A DNA stretch of 64,000 nt from Maylandia zebra (Eukaryota; Chordata; Actinopteri; Cichliformes; Cichlidae). Every line of letters starts with the position of its first letter. The first letter of the stretch is position 1. Below the pieces are notes generated by a model, which saw only the letters and a program-made list of their open reading frames with translations, did no database searches and was not told where the DNA came from. Shown here one piece after another: positions 19,872-30,930 of this stretch. Location: NCBI RefSeq assembly GCF_041146795.1, contig NC_135184.1, forward strand, positions 4,544,967-4,608,966, in the 5' to 3' direction. The translations under genes were made by a program, and so were the position numbers.

Positions 19872-22709
19872 ATGGGCTCAGAAGGACAAGTCGATGGAGA
19901 ACAGGAGGAGAATGGAACTTCTGGAGGGGTAGACAGCACTGAGGGCCGAGGTAGGGAACCAACGATATCGGATCTGATCTCTCTTCTCCGTTCACATATG
20001 GGGCAGCAGGAGGCCAGAGAGGTTAAACAGAAGGAGGAAAGTGCAAAGCAAGAAGAACATTTTAAAGCACTTCAACACCAGTTTCAGTTGTTACAGGTAG
20101 AAGTACAAGCCCGCACTTCTCCAGCGCCTGAAGGTCAGGCAGCTGAATCACCTGATCCAGAATCTCTAGATGACGACATTGTTCCTCAAGCTGGTCCTAG
20201 TATATCAGCTACTGGTTTATCAGGTCAGTCCCATTTTCTGGAGCCTAAGTTGCAAAAACTTACCAACGAGGATGATATTGAACATTTTTTGATTACCTTC
20301 GAACGCATTGCACTGGCCTGTCGGTGGCGGAGACATGATTGGGTTTTTCACCTTGTACCGCTGCTTACGGGCAAAGCAAGAGGTGCATATGTACATATGG
20401 ATGTTGATGATTCTTTGGATTATGATAAGGTTAAGGCAGCTATTCTTTATAAACATGATATCAATCCTGAGACCTATAGGCAGAGATTTCGATCTCTTGA
20501 TGTAAACCCTGCAGAAAGCCCTAAAGAGTTGTATGCACGGCTGAAGGAGCTTTATGTAAAATGGGTCCACCCTGAAGATAAAACCGTTCAGGACATTGGG
20601 GAAATCATCATTCTTGAGCAATATTTACGAATGCTATCTCCTGAGTTGCAGGTGTGGATAAAAGAGCATAATCCACCCTCTGCTGCAGAGGCTGCAAAGC
20701 TGGCTGATGTTTTTGTGGCGGCACGGAAAAAGGGACAGCCTTGGAGCTTTATGACTTGGAAAACGAAGGACAGCCGGAAATCACTCCCGCAGAGACGAGC
20801 TGCCAATGTGAGTAGGGCTTCATATAGCCATTCACCCGATGGGTCTTTGAAGTCCCCGGCCAAAACCTTGGTATGCTATCTTTGTGGTATGGAAGGTCAT
20901 ACAAAGCCCATGTGCCCTGAAAACTCAGCTAAATTAACCCAAATGTGCTTTGTGCCCCGAAGCCATGATAACTCTGAGATAAAATTAGACAGAGGGTTAA
21001 AGATGACATCAGTTGAGATTAATGGTGATACATTAAAGGCACTAATTGATACAGGTAGTACACAGACTCTTGTACACAGACAGTTTGTCCCCTTAAATAG
21101 TATTAATATGACTGAAACGATTCCTGTTTGTTGTGTTCATGGAGATGAAAAGCCTTATCCAACAGCGGATCTATACATCAAGGTGCAAGGACAGGTTTAT
21201 CTCCTGAATATTGGGGTTGCGGATAATTTGCCATTCCCTGTTATATTAGGCCGAGATCTACCTGTGCTGTTTGACCTTTTGGATTATAGCCACACATGCA
21301 ATGTTGCAGTAACTAGGGCTCAAGCTAGGAAGCCAGCAGATGCCACTCAGACCCTTAGTGCTCTGCCATTTTATGAGGCAGAATTAGAGACGGCACCCGG
21401 GAAATTGCGCAAGTCCCGCAGGGAGAGGAGGCGAGAGAAGTTTCATCATACTATTGTGAAAGCATCTCCCGTCTGTGAACCTGAGATGCCTTTGGACTTT
21501 AAAGTCCCAGCTAATATCACTGAGATGCAACACAATGATCCAGTATTAGCACCCTTTTTTCAGAAAGCCAAAAAACAAGGACATGAGGTGGAACCAGATA
21601 TTAACAGCAGTGAGGAATTTTTTCTGAAAGATGGCATTCTTTATCGCCGGCAAAGATCACAGGTACAGCTGATGGTTCCTAGTGGAGTCAGGGAGGTGGT
21701 ACTGAATTTGGGGCACTCTGTGCCGTGGGCAGGACATTTAGGGAAGCATAAAACCATGGCTCGCATTAGGAAGTATTTCCACTGGCCGGGCCTGCGTGCT
21801 GACGTGGCCCAATTTTGTAAAAGCTGCCCTCAGTGCCAAAAGACTTCCATCAAAACCCCCTCCAGGGCTCCACTTCAGCCTTTGCCAGTTATTAGCACCC
21901 CATTTGAACGGTTGGGGATGGATGTTGTCGGACCTGTTGAGAAAAGCAGGGCAGGGAACCGTTACATGCTGGTAATAACTGATTATGCCACAAAGTACCC
22001 TGAAGTTTTTCCTCTGAAATCTGTAAAGGCCAAGTCTGTGGCTTTTTGTCTGGTGCAATTTTTCTCAAGGGTGGGATTCCCTCGTGAGATCCTGACAGAC
22101 CGTGGGACTAATTTTATGTCAACTTTATTAAAGCAGGTCCACCAGCTTCTTGGCATCAAAGGGCTAAGGACTACTCCATACCATCCTCAAACGGATGGCC
22201 TGACGGAGCGCTTTAACCAGACCCTGAAGCAGATGTTGCGCAAGTTTGTGAATGACACTGGTACTGACTGGGATCAGTGGCTGCCTTATCTGCTCTTTGC
22301 GTATAGAGAAGTACCCCAAGCTTCTACTGGCTTCTCACCTTTTGAACTGTTATATGGTCACGAAGTAAGGGGGCCCCTCTCTTTGCTGAAAGAAATGTGG
22401 GAGGGTGACCGAAGTGGGGCAGGGGCTACTAATGTCATCTCATATGTTATACAGATGAGGGAGCGACTTGAGAAGATGACTGAGCTAGCCCAAGCTCATA
22501 TGGGAGCTGCCCAGCAACATCAGAAGGTCTGGTATGATCGGTCAGCTCGGGAGAGGTCATTTGAACCTGGACAAAAGGTACTTGTACTCCTTCCGAGTGA
22601 TGACCGTAAGCTGTTAGCTAAATGGCAGGGACCTTTTCAGATTCAGCAGAAACCACCTATCGGCTGGCAACTCCGGGTCACTCTCGCTCCAGTAGAGTTT
22701 TGCATGTAA
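19872..22709 (+). CDS. Gmr1 copy 2 gag-protease-integrase polyprotein (ORF1)
   Basis: Open for 945 codons from ATG 19872 (MGSEGQVDGEQ), chosen because upstream in-frame ATGs lie in leader sequence with T-runs. Order: Gag with capsid-like helices (to about residue 340), one CCHC knuckle (CYLCGMEGHTKPMC, about 20875-20915), and the aspartic protease (ALIDTGSTQT, about 21040). Integrase follows with an HHCC zinc domain (about 21715-21840) and a DDE core with Asp in GMDVVGP and TDRGTNF and Glu in TERFNQ. ORF1 ends in the integrase C-terminal region, where ORF2 takes over in another frame. It lacks the two lesions of copy 1. Confidence 0.9.
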   Translation: MGSEGQVDGEQEENGTSGGVDSTEGRGREPTISDLISLLRSHMGQQEAREVKQKEESAKQEEHFKALQHQFQLLQVEVQARTSPAPEGQAAESPDPESLDDDIVPQAGPSISATGLSGQSHFLEPKLQKLTNEDDIEHFLITFERIALACRWRRHDWVFHLVPLLTGKARGAYVHMDVDDSLDYDKVKAAILYKHDINPETYRQRFRSLDVNPAESPKELYARLKELYVKWVHPEDKTVQDIGEIIILEQYLRMLSPELQVWIKEHNPPSAAEAAKLADVFVAARKKGQPWSFMTWKTKDSRKSLPQRRAANVSRASYSHSPDGSLKSPAKTLVCYLCGMEGHTKPMCPENSAKLTQMCFVPRSHDNSEIKLDRGLKMTSVEINGDTLKALIDTGSTQTLVHRQFVPLNSINMTETIPVCCVHGDEKPYPTADLYIKVQGQVYLLNIGVADNLPFPVILGRDLPVLFDLLDYSHTCNVAVTRAQARKPADATQTLSALPFYEAELETAPGKLRKSRRERRREKFHHTIVKASPVCEPEMPLDFKVPANITEMQHNDPVLAPFFQKAKKQGHEVEPDINSSEEFFLKDGILYRRQRSQVQLMVPSGVREVVLNLGHSVPWAGHLGKHKTMARIRKYFHWPGLRADVAQFCKSCPQCQKTSIKTPSRAPLQPLPVISTPFERLGMDVVGPVEKSRAGNRYMLVITDYATKYPEVFPLKSVKAKSVAFCLVQFFSRVGFPREILTDRGTNFMSTLLKQVHQLLGIKGLRTTPYHPQTDGLTERFNQTLKQMLRKFVNDTGTDWDQWLPYLLFAYREVPQASTGFSPFELLYGHEVRGPLSLLKEMWEGDRSGAGATNVISYVIQMRERLEKMTELAQAHMGAAQQHQKVWYDRSARERSFEPGQKVLVLLPSDDRKLLAKWQGPFQIQQKPPIGWQLRVTLAPVEFCM

Positions 22710-24238
22710 ATCTCCTGAAGGAGTGGGTGGAGAGGCCAAAGAGAGCAGAAGTTCTTTTGATAAGGGAGATTCATGAGGAGGAAGAGGTAGAGGAGCAGTA
22801 TCTTCCTTCAGGGGTGCTCCAGCAGGTGGACCTTAATCACCTTTCAGAAGAAAAACAGCTTCAGGTGAAAGAGTTATGCAGCTCTGGGGTGTTTCAGGAG
22901 AATCCTGGGGGGACGGATGTTATTGAACATGACATTATATTAAAGGATGGAGCGTCTGTGAGACGTATGAGTTATAGGATTCCAGAGCGGCTGTTAACAT
23001 CTTTGAGGAAGGAGGTGGATTTAATGTTGTCTCTAGGGATCATTGAACCATCTAAGAGCGAGTGGTGCAACCCAGTGGTTTTGGTCCCAAAGAAGGATAG
23101 TAGCCTGCGGTTTTGTATTGATTTCAAGTACTTGAATGCCATCTCAAAGTTCGATTCATACCCTACACCTAGGGTTGATGATCTGATTGAGCGACTTGGG
23201 AAAGCCCAGTACCTGACGACTCTAGATCTCTGCAAAGGCTATTGGCAGGTGCCACTTACTCAGCGCTCAAGGGAACTGACTGCCTTCCGGACACCATGGG
23301 GGCTATTCCAATTCACAGTCCTGCCTTTTGGTTTGCATGGAGCCCCTGCAACCTTTCAGAGGCTGATGGATCGGGTACTGTGTGGTTTGTCAGAGTTCGC
23401 GGCAGCATATCTGGACGATATTGTGATTTACAGCCAAACCTGGGAGGAGCACCTCAAACATCTAGAAAAGGTACTAGAGCGTCTCAGAGAAGCTGGGCTG
23501 ACTGCTAATTCGGCAAAATGTGTTTTTGCCAAGGCTGAAACTGAATACCTGGGATTTGTCATAGGTAATGGGGTGATAAAACCACAAGTGAGCAAAATCA
23601 GCGCCATTGAATCCTGCAGTTTGCCACAGACAAGGAAACAACTTAGATCATTTCTTGGCATGGCAGGGTTCTACCACAGATTTATCCCTCATTTCTCTGC
23701 CAGGGCGTCTCCCCTCACTGATCTAACAGGTTCTAGGTGCCCTAACCAGATTCAGTGGACGGAGGAGGCTGAGGCAGCTTTCCAGGACATCAGGCAATCC
23801 CTCAGTAAGACTCCAGTCTTGTATACCCCAGATTTTGAGAAACCTTTTATTCTTCAAACTGATGCTTCTGACAGGGGTCTGGGGGTTGTTCTTCTACAGG
23901 GACCACCCAATGAGCGACACCCAGTGGCTTTCATTAGCCGTAAAATGTTCCCAAGAGAGACGAGATACTCGACGGTGGAAAAGGAGGCTTTAGCAATCAA
24001 GTGGGCACTTGATTCCCTCAAGTATTACCTCCTAGGCCGGGAATTTACACTGGAAACTGACCACAAGGCGCTCCAGTGGTTGGAGAAAATGAAGGATACG
24101 AATGGACGAATTACCAGATGGTACCTTGCGATGCAGCCATTCCGTTTTACCATTCAGCATATCGCAGGCAGGAACAACTGCACAGCGGACTATCTCTCTC
24201 GCTGTTCCAGCTCACTGCTGAAGGGGGGGAGTGTGTGA
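22622..24238 (+). CDS. Gmr1 copy 2 reverse transcriptase-RNase H (ORF2)
   Basis: Frame of 538 codons overlapping ORF1 by 88 bases in the -1 frame. It begins with what looks like the rest of the integrase tail (RVLHVNLLKEW), then the RT (VPKKDSSLRFCIDF, YLDDIV box at about 23410) and RNase H (QTDASDRGLG, about 23857; GRNNCTADYLSR near the end). The overlap sits where related elements read through in one frame. ORF2 is therefore made either by a -1 ribosomal frameshift, or the family lost one base before duplication. No classical slippery heptamer was seen; only a short A-run (CAGAAACC) lies there. Confidence 0.88.
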   Translation: MAGTFSDSAETTYRLATPGHSRSSRVLHVNLLKEWVERPKRAEVLLIREIHEEEEVEEQYLPSGVLQQVDLNHLSEEKQLQVKELCSSGVFQENPGGTDVIEHDIILKDGASVRRMSYRIPERLLTSLRKEVDLMLSLGIIEPSKSEWCNPVVLVPKKDSSLRFCIDFKYLNAISKFDSYPTPRVDDLIERLGKAQYLTTLDLCKGYWQVPLTQRSRELTAFRTPWGLFQFTVLPFGLHGAPATFQRLMDRVLCGLSEFAAAYLDDIVIYSQTWEEHLKHLEKVLERLREAGLTANSAKCVFAKAETEYLGFVIGNGVIKPQVSKISAIESCSLPQTRKQLRSFLGMAGFYHRFIPHFSARASPLTDLTGSRCPNQIQWTEEAEAAFQDIRQSLSKTPVLYTPDFEKPFILQTDASDRGLGVVLLQGPPNERHPVAFISRKMFPRETRYSTVEKEALAIKWALDSLKYYLLGREFTLETDHKALQWLEKMKDTNGRITRWYLAMQPFRFTIQHIAGRNNCTADYLSRCSSSLLKGGSV

Positions 24239-24921
24239 TGGGTGCATGCAACCACACAACTGAGACACTTAGGTAATATTCATTTGGTCTTTTGTCTTAT
24301 GTTTACGTTATGCTTTAAAGTTTCTGTGATCATAAGTTAACTAATTTGATATTTTGAGGTTACCTGTAATGCATGACAGCACTAAACTATAGCCCAAATG
24401 GTGGCATAGACTTTGCTTTGCATTGTTTGTTATTTTATATAGGTATGTTATATTGATTATATTTCTGCTCTTTCTGAGTTACCTGACCTCCGCTCCAGTC
24501 CTTCCTGGTTTGGCTGAAAGAGGAGGCTGAGGGTGGAGCTGGTTTAAATGCAGAAGCCAATAAAGTGGACTGGACCATCTATTGTGATCATGCAGGGGGA
24601 ATGGGGTTCTTCTTGAATGATGGTTATCTGTTATCCCTTTAGTTTTCACCTTTGGTTTATATAATGGTTTATTCATTTGCTATATAACTGGAGCTGTTTC
24701 TCATTTGGGCAGGTCAGTTTGAGTTATGTTTTTGTTAAGTGATTTTTGAGTAGCGGTCTGTTAAGGTAACCTCTTTTATGGGCCCACTTGGTTCTTACAA
24801 ACTTTATTTTTTGTTATTTTGAATTTTTGTAATCATTTTGTCCTTTTTGGGGTATAATAAAACCCATTTTTTTGAAGATTACATTTGTGCCTGTGTGTTC
24901 CTGGCGGCTTGGATCATGACA
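24234..24921 (+). repeat. Gmr1 copy 2, 3' LTR (688 bp)
   Basis: TGTGATGG...CATGACA, preceded by the purine tract AAGGGGGGGAG and followed by GTCTC. It has the same length as the 3' LTR of copy 1. It contains no hAT insertion. Confidence 0.92.
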
Positions 24922-24926
24922 GTCTC

Positions 24927-27246
24927 AGTGAAATAACACTGACTCATGCAGGACTCTGATAAAAACTCAGCTTGTGGGCTAACAGACTAAAATCAAAGAA
25001 TGCTTCTCTTTTTCTCTTTTGTTAAAAACGTTGAACATCCAGTGAGACACAGAGTAAAGTGACTTTCCGAGATTGTTTCTTCTTCTACAGATTCAGATAA
25101 ATGATGTCATTTTGAGCCAGAAAGAACATTTCCATCATAAAGTAGAAGACTTTTATATTTTTTTATTTTTTTATCTGGTAAAAAGTCTCATTGACTTTGA
25201 AATGATCTGGCCAAGACCAGAAGCTCCAGTTTTTTCTGTTTGCAGCAGAGCAAAAAGGACAGAGAGCAAGGGACGAGAGAAGACATGAGACAAAGACATG
25301 AACGGGACCAAATACTAACCAAGACAACCTAAACAACAAATACTGAATAAATTCAAGAGCGTAAGCCCTTGAATTCTGATTTAATAAAGTAAATCAGAAT
25401 ACTTTATTAATCCTGAAGGATTAATAAAGTATTCTGATTCTGATAACTAGGAAACATAAGATACACAGAGAACAGAATAATGATTAAACAAGACTCAAAA
25501 AACCACAAACACAAAACACTGGGTCAACGGCCCAGGTACCCTAACAGCCGAGGGAAAAGATGACCTCCTATTCACATCAGTATGGTATATTTTACTCCCA
25601 TATCACTACTCAAAGATCATATTTTATTGTTGTAGGTTGTGGAGGTGACACACACACAAGCTGTAGTTCAACAATGACTTCATTCCTCTATTGACCTATA
25701 AAGAGTCTTGTTACATAAGATTAAAGCTGGAAACTGACACACATAAGCCCAAACACATTGTGTTATTGTGGACGTTGAAGTCACTGCATGTGTTTTTCAT
25801 GAAGATTAAACTTTCCTGTGCTGTTGGTTCTTTGTTTAATTCTGTTGATTCTTACTTTTTTGTTCCTAAAGTTTAAACTAAACTCTTGTTGGATACCAGG
25901 TGTTCATTTAATAAAGCTGCAGGTTCAAACTTCTAACTGCATGAAAATGTAATGTGTAATGTCATGTGTTTCTAAGTACCATCATTGATTTTGGTCATCA
26001 AATCAGCCATTACTCATTTAATTTGATGTAAATTTCCCCTAATTTGCATATTCAGATTCAGTATTCAGTACCACATGTGAAAGTGACCCAGATCAGATTT
26101 GAAAATATTGGATTTGTGCCGTTCACACTGTCATAGCATGATCGGATATAGGGTCGCATAGGGTCAAAAAAATCGGATTTAATGCGCTTTCGCCTGCAGT
26201 GTGAATGTAGCCTTAGTTAGTTCTTAGAGTTTGGTTTCTGTGTTCCCCTCTATTTAGTGTCTGTACCGTGTCTCTGTGCATTTCCTGTTTTATTGTGAAG
26301 GTCCATGTCTTATGTTAGTGTGTTCTGTTCACATTTCCCCTGTCTCGTGTAGTCAATTAGGATCAGCTGTGTCTTTGCCATTCCATGTCTCCCCCTGTGT
26401 GTATTTATACTATGTGTCCTCGTGTGCTCCTCGCCGGTTCATCTGTGTTTTTTCCTGCATCATTCTGTGTCGTCTCCCTGCATCTCCATTTTAGGTTTCA
26501 GTTCTGTGTTGTGTTAGTTTTTTCCAGTTTAGGTTTCACCTCCTGCTGGCCTCCGTTGCCCGTTCCTAGATGCCCCTGGTCTCATATCGCACTGGACTTC
26601 ATCACTGGTCTCCCACCATCCTCAGGTAACAGTTATTCTGACCATCATCGATCGGTTCTCCAAAGCTGTGCATTTCATTGCTCTGCCTAAGGGGATTAGG
26701 TGCAAGAGTTGTTAAAATGTATAATTAAATAATAGATGAATTCAATAGCAAACTGTGCCTCGTTCTCAGATGGACAGCAAGTGGAATGTGATAGATGAGA
26801 TGAGGAGATGGAAGGAAGAAGAGAGGCAAAGAGTGATTCACAGGCAGAGCTTAGTTTATTTCCCAGTTTTGTTGCCTTATGGTTCCAAGCGCCGTGACCA
26901 ATCTTTGCGTTTTATTATTATCTCATAACACTTGTTTAATCAGCTACCCTCTCTCCTGTGGACTGTTTAATCTCTACAGTCTCAGATCAACACAGCCCTG
27001 CCCTCCAGCACTATCAGCAGCAAGAGCAGAAGCAACCCCCCAAACAGCAACATTGTACCCATCAGGTAAAAAATGGGCTACGTTTGCTTTGCATTGTGCC
27101 CACCTGATGACAGTGATGTAGTGTGATGTGATTCCATATTAGATTCTTGATGAATGTGGGTTGTTGTTCTTCAGCCTGCTTCTATGTGCCCTTTTTAACT
27201 GTGAGCACCCGCCCCTTTAAACATCTCTGCACTGCCCTGACTAAAT
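24927..27246. other. Unit 2 spacer between Gmr1 and TRIM-2
   Basis: Counterpart of 6224-8549. It contains the hairpins (about 25355-25380 and 25394-25437), the MITE-like remnant (about 26058-26213), and the short integrase fragment (about 26572-26692) with the same deletion as unit 1. Unit 2 lacks a small AATGTCTTTTTCAAAAGAG stretch that units 1 and 3 have near 25200. No gene is seen. Confidence 0.55.
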
Positions 27247-27655
27247 GTATATATAAACTGTCTCTATGGTTTACAGTCTGAGTCTGACAAGCTGTCAGCT
27301 GTTCATTTCTGCTATTTGAATTGTTAAAAGAAACAAACTATTCATTTAGCAGATTAACAAAAAGAATAGAGAGGCATCCAGTTATTGACATTTATATTAT
27401 TTAGTTAAAGGTTTGAACAAAAAACAATTAAACACAGAGCCTCTTCCTGCTTTCTGGAATGAATCACAGCATGAAAGCCCTTCCTCTTCTTCCTGCTCTC
27501 TAGCTCAGCACCTCCTGTCTGTCCATATCTTTCTGTGTTCCCTCCCCTTTAGATCTACATTATGAAGATGGGTGTAACCAACGTGTGTTAGAGCTGGCAG
27601 GCCCCATTCACAGCAGCAACACTTGTTGTTCAGATCAGACCAGTTTCTATATTAA

Positions 27656-27667
27656 GGAAGTGAAACT
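27656..27667 (+). promoter_or_regulatory. ISRE-like motif upstream of TRIM-2
   Basis: GGAAGTGAAACT, as in unit 1. The next base pair differs (CAC rather than TAC follows), which leaves the motif intact. Weak evidence on its own. Confidence 0.3.
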
Positions 27668-27695
27668 CACACAGTCACTGACACTGAGAGGAGAA

Positions 27696-29366
27696 ATGGC
27701 GCAGAAAGGAGTTCAGCTAGACCGAGAAACCTTCTCTTGTTCGATCTGTTTGGATCTACTGAAGAATCCGGTGGCTATTCCCTGTGGACACAGCTACTGC
27801 ATGAAGTGTATTGAAAGCTTCTGGGATGAAGAGGAAAAGAAGAAAATCTACAGCTGCCCTCAGTGCCGGAGGACTTTCACAGCGAGGCCTGTCCTGGAGA
27901 AAAACACCATGTTAGCAGTTTTAGTGGAGCAGCTGAAGAAGACTGGACTCCAAGCTGCTCCTGCTGATCACTGCTATGCTGGACCTGAAGATGTGGCCTG
28001 TGATGTCTGCACTGGAAGAAAAATGAAAGCCTTCAAGTCCTGTTTAGTCTGTCTGGCATCTTACTGTGAGAAACACCTTCAGACTCATAATATTGTTGAA
28101 GTTTCATTAAAGAAACACAAGCTGGTGGAGCCCTCCAAGAAGCTCCAGGAGAAGATCTGCTCTCGTCATGATGAGGTGATGAAGATGTTCTGCCGTACTG
28201 ATCAGCAGAGTATCTGTTATCTCTGCTCTGTGGATGAACATAAAGGCCACGACACAGTCTCAGCTGCAGCAGAAAGGACTGAGAGGCAGAGAGAGCTGGA
28301 GGTGAGTCGACAAAACATCCAGCAGAGAATCCAGGACAGAGAGAAAGATGTGAAGCTGCTTCAACAGGAGGTGGAGGCCATCAATCAGTCTGCTGATCAA
28401 ACAGTGGAGCACAGTGAGAAGATCTTCACTGAGCTGATCCATCTCATCCAGAAAAGAAGCTCTGATGTGAAGCAGCAGATCAGATCCCAGCAGGAAACTG
28501 AAGTGAGTCGAGTCAAAGAGCTTCAGGAGAAGCTGGAGCAGGAGATCACTGAGCTGAAGAGGAAAGATGCTGAGCTGAAGCAGCTCTCACACACAGAGGA
28601 TCACATCCAGTTTCTACACAACTACCCCTCACTGTCAGCACTCAGTGAGTCTACAGACTCATCCAGCATCAATATCCGTCCTCTGAGCTACTTTGAGGAT
28701 GTGACAGCAGCTGTGTCAGAGGTCAGAGATAAACTACAGGACATTCTGAGAGAGCAATGGACAAACATCTCACTGACAGTCACTGAAGTGGATGTTTTAC
28801 TGTCACAACCAGAGCCAAAGACCAGAGCTGGATTCTTAAAATATTCATGTGAAATCACACTGGATCCAAACACAGCAAACACATGGCTGTTATTATCAGA
28901 GGGGAACAGAAAAGCAACATTTATGAAACAACAACAGTCTTATTCTGATCATCCAGACAGATTCACTAACAGGCATCAGGCCCTGAGTAGAGAGAGTCTG
29001 ACTGGACGTTGTTACTGGGAGGTGGAGTGGAGAGGGGGAGGAGTTTATGTAGCAGTCGCATACAAGAATATCAGCAGAGAAGGAGATGATGAATGTGGAT
29101 TTGGATGTAATGACAAATCTTGGTCATTAGATTGTAACAACAACAGTTTTACATTTCGGTACAACAACATCCAAACTCGTGTCTCAGGTCCTCGTTCCTC
29201 CAGAGTAGGAGTGTACCTGGATCACAGAGCAGGTATTTTGTCCTTCTACAGCGTCTCTGAAACCATGACTCTCCTCCACAGAGTCCAGACCACATTCACT
29301 CAGCCGCTCTATGCTGGACTTTGGCTTTATTATGGAGACACTGCTGAGTTGATTAAAGTGAAATAG
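27696..29366 (+). CDS. TRIM family E3 ubiquitin ligase-like protein, copy 2
   Basis: Single exon of 556 residues with the same domain order as copy 1 (RING C15-C57, two B-boxes, coiled coil, PRY-SPRY). All RING zinc ligands are present. The coiled coil is almost unchanged, but B30.2 differs from copy 1 at roughly 25 positions, including two single-residue gaps. Examples are NTANTWLLL, FTNRHQALS, EGDDECGFGC, FRYNNIQTRV and a C-terminal LWLYYGDTA. The linker to B-box 2 is also private (QTHNIVEVSLKKHK against QPHYDVAPLKKHK in copies 1 and 3). Its RING edge (RRTFTARPVLEKN) matches copy 3. Predicted cytosolic ubiquitin ligase with its own binding specificity; the ligand cannot be read from sequence. 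Confidence 0.93.
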   Translation: MAQKGVQLDRETFSCSICLDLLKNPVAIPCGHSYCMKCIESFWDEEEKKKIYSCPQCRRTFTARPVLEKNTMLAVLVEQLKKTGLQAAPADHCYAGPEDVACDVCTGRKMKAFKSCLVCLASYCEKHLQTHNIVEVSLKKHKLVEPSKKLQEKICSRHDEVMKMFCRTDQQSICYLCSVDEHKGHDTVSAAAERTERQRELEVSRQNIQQRIQDREKDVKLLQQEVEAINQSADQTVEHSEKIFTELIHLIQKRSSDVKQQIRSQQETEVSRVKELQEKLEQEITELKRKDAELKQLSHTEDHIQFLHNYPSLSALSESTDSSSINIRPLSYFEDVTAAVSEVRDKLQDILREQWTNISLTVTEVDVLLSQPEPKTRAGFLKYSCEITLDPNTANTWLLLSEGNRKATFMKQQQSYSDHPDRFTNRHQALSRESLTGRCYWEVEWRGGGVYVAVAYKNISREGDDECGFGCNDKSWSLDCNNNSFTFRYNNIQTRVSGPRSSRVGVYLDHRAGILSFYSVSETMTLLHRVQTTFTQPLYAGLWLYYGDTAELIKVK

Positions 29367-30867
29367 ACTGAAGTCTTTCATATTGTTGTAAGTTTAAATC
29401 TGTATTTTAGTTCCCTTTTAGTTTCTCTCCATCATTATTGTGGTATTTATGTGCTGCACATAAATCAGATGTCAGTCAAACATTATGGGCAGTACCTCGA
29501 CATCTTCAACATGTTGTCTTGATGTTTTTACGTTTTATAGGTGGAGCTCTTTCCTGTGTCTGTTCAGCCATGGAGACTATCAATGCTTATGGATATTTTT
29601 ATTTGAAAAATTTCTCCACATGACAACATAAACTTCTCTATCTTCTAAATGTTTACTGAATATTTTTCTTAGGTATTTGTATGTTGTTGTTTCTCTTCAC
29701 TGATCTTAACAGAGAAGTCTACAGACCTTCCTTTATCACACAGATTTTATTCTCATTTGTACATTTATAAAGAAAACAATTAATTACAGAGCAATAAGAA
29801 ATTTTAAGAAAGTGCACTATATCATAATTTATAGTAAAGTGTATTAAAGCATCGTTAGTTAGTCACTTATTTAGTTTGGAGCTGTATCATCTGACACTGT
29901 AGAAACATTTCCTCCAGCTTCAGCACAGAATGTTAAAAACAGAACTATTAATGAGAACAAACAGTAGGAACACAGTATCAGCAAACATCATGGCTTAAAA
30001 TGGAGAGTAAAAATCTAAAAAGAAATAAACAAATTAGTAAAAAGGATTTCCTGTTGACATGTTATTGGTCCTATCTTGTCTGCAGCACCTCCAGGATGCT
30101 TCTTATATGTTTCTGGTTATTTTTGCACCAATTTTAGTTTTTGTCAGTAGGAAGTTCAAGTTCAACTCAGTGTGTTTGTTTGTTTTTTTCAAACTGATGC
30201 CTGACCTTGAACACCAAACATCTGTCAATAAAGCAATGATATAAAATGCTTATATTAGTACTGAAAAACTGCATATCCACTTTACAAATATAAATAATGA
30301 TATAAATCCACAGCTGAACTGGAGGAGCAGCTGATCTAGTTCACTCATGTGTTTCTGGACTAAGAGTTGGAGCAAATACCTTATGATTCAGTGATGTTTG
30401 TTTTTGTTAAATATTTTGTAGATCCAAGAGTGAGTTTGACTCATGATGATGATGTTCCGAATTAAACAAAGTTGGTCACAAATTCTTCAAAGCTGTTTAT
30501 TAAGAATATATTCACTTGGACTCATGAGACAGGCTTGTGATCCAAGGGAGCCATCAACTGGACAATTACTGACATGACAACAAAAAAGCTAAGTACAGAG
30601 GGGGGAACAGAGGTGAAAATACTTGCTTTAAAGGATTGTAATGTTTCCTTTTAAAATAAGTCTCTAAGGTCAGACAAAGGGACAGAAACTCATAGCTTTC
30701 TACCAGCCCAATGACAAAACTATAAGTTGTTTTTTAACATCTACTTTTTCATCTATTTGGCAGTCACAGTGAAAAGTATAAACATTGGCACGCTTTGTCT
30801 TGTGATTCTGCTGTTCGTAAAAAATGACCATGCGCAAAGTACCAGACTTTAAGGCTTTGACTTGATG
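29367..30867. other. TRIM-2 3' flank, non-coding
   Basis: Nearly base-for-base copy of 10676-12176, with isolated changes such as GTTAAATATT for GTTCAATATT near 30408. No gene is seen. Confidence 0.6.
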
Positions 30868-30930
30868 CCAATGGCCTGAGGAGGACAGTATTACCCTTGG
30901 ACATGTGTAGTCTGCCGTCTACTCAATAGA

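Larger units (their letters stand above)
17775..24921 (+). mobile_element. Gmr1-like LTR retrotransposon, copy 2 (complete)
   Basis: Full element: 5' LTR 17775-19705 (enlarged by a hAT insertion), primer-binding site at 19708, ORF1 from 19872, ORF2 to 24238, purine tract, 3' LTR 24234-24921. It is flanked by GTCAC (17770-17774) and GTCTC (24922-24926), a 5-base target duplication with one mismatch. The unoccupied site is preserved in unit 3 as GTGTC (35581-35585). Gene order is gag-protease-integrase-RT-RNase H, as in the Gmr1 group. Both frames are open, so coding capacity is better kept than in copy 1. The interrupted 5' LTR and the shared ORF1/ORF2 frame change may still limit it. Confidence 0.92.
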
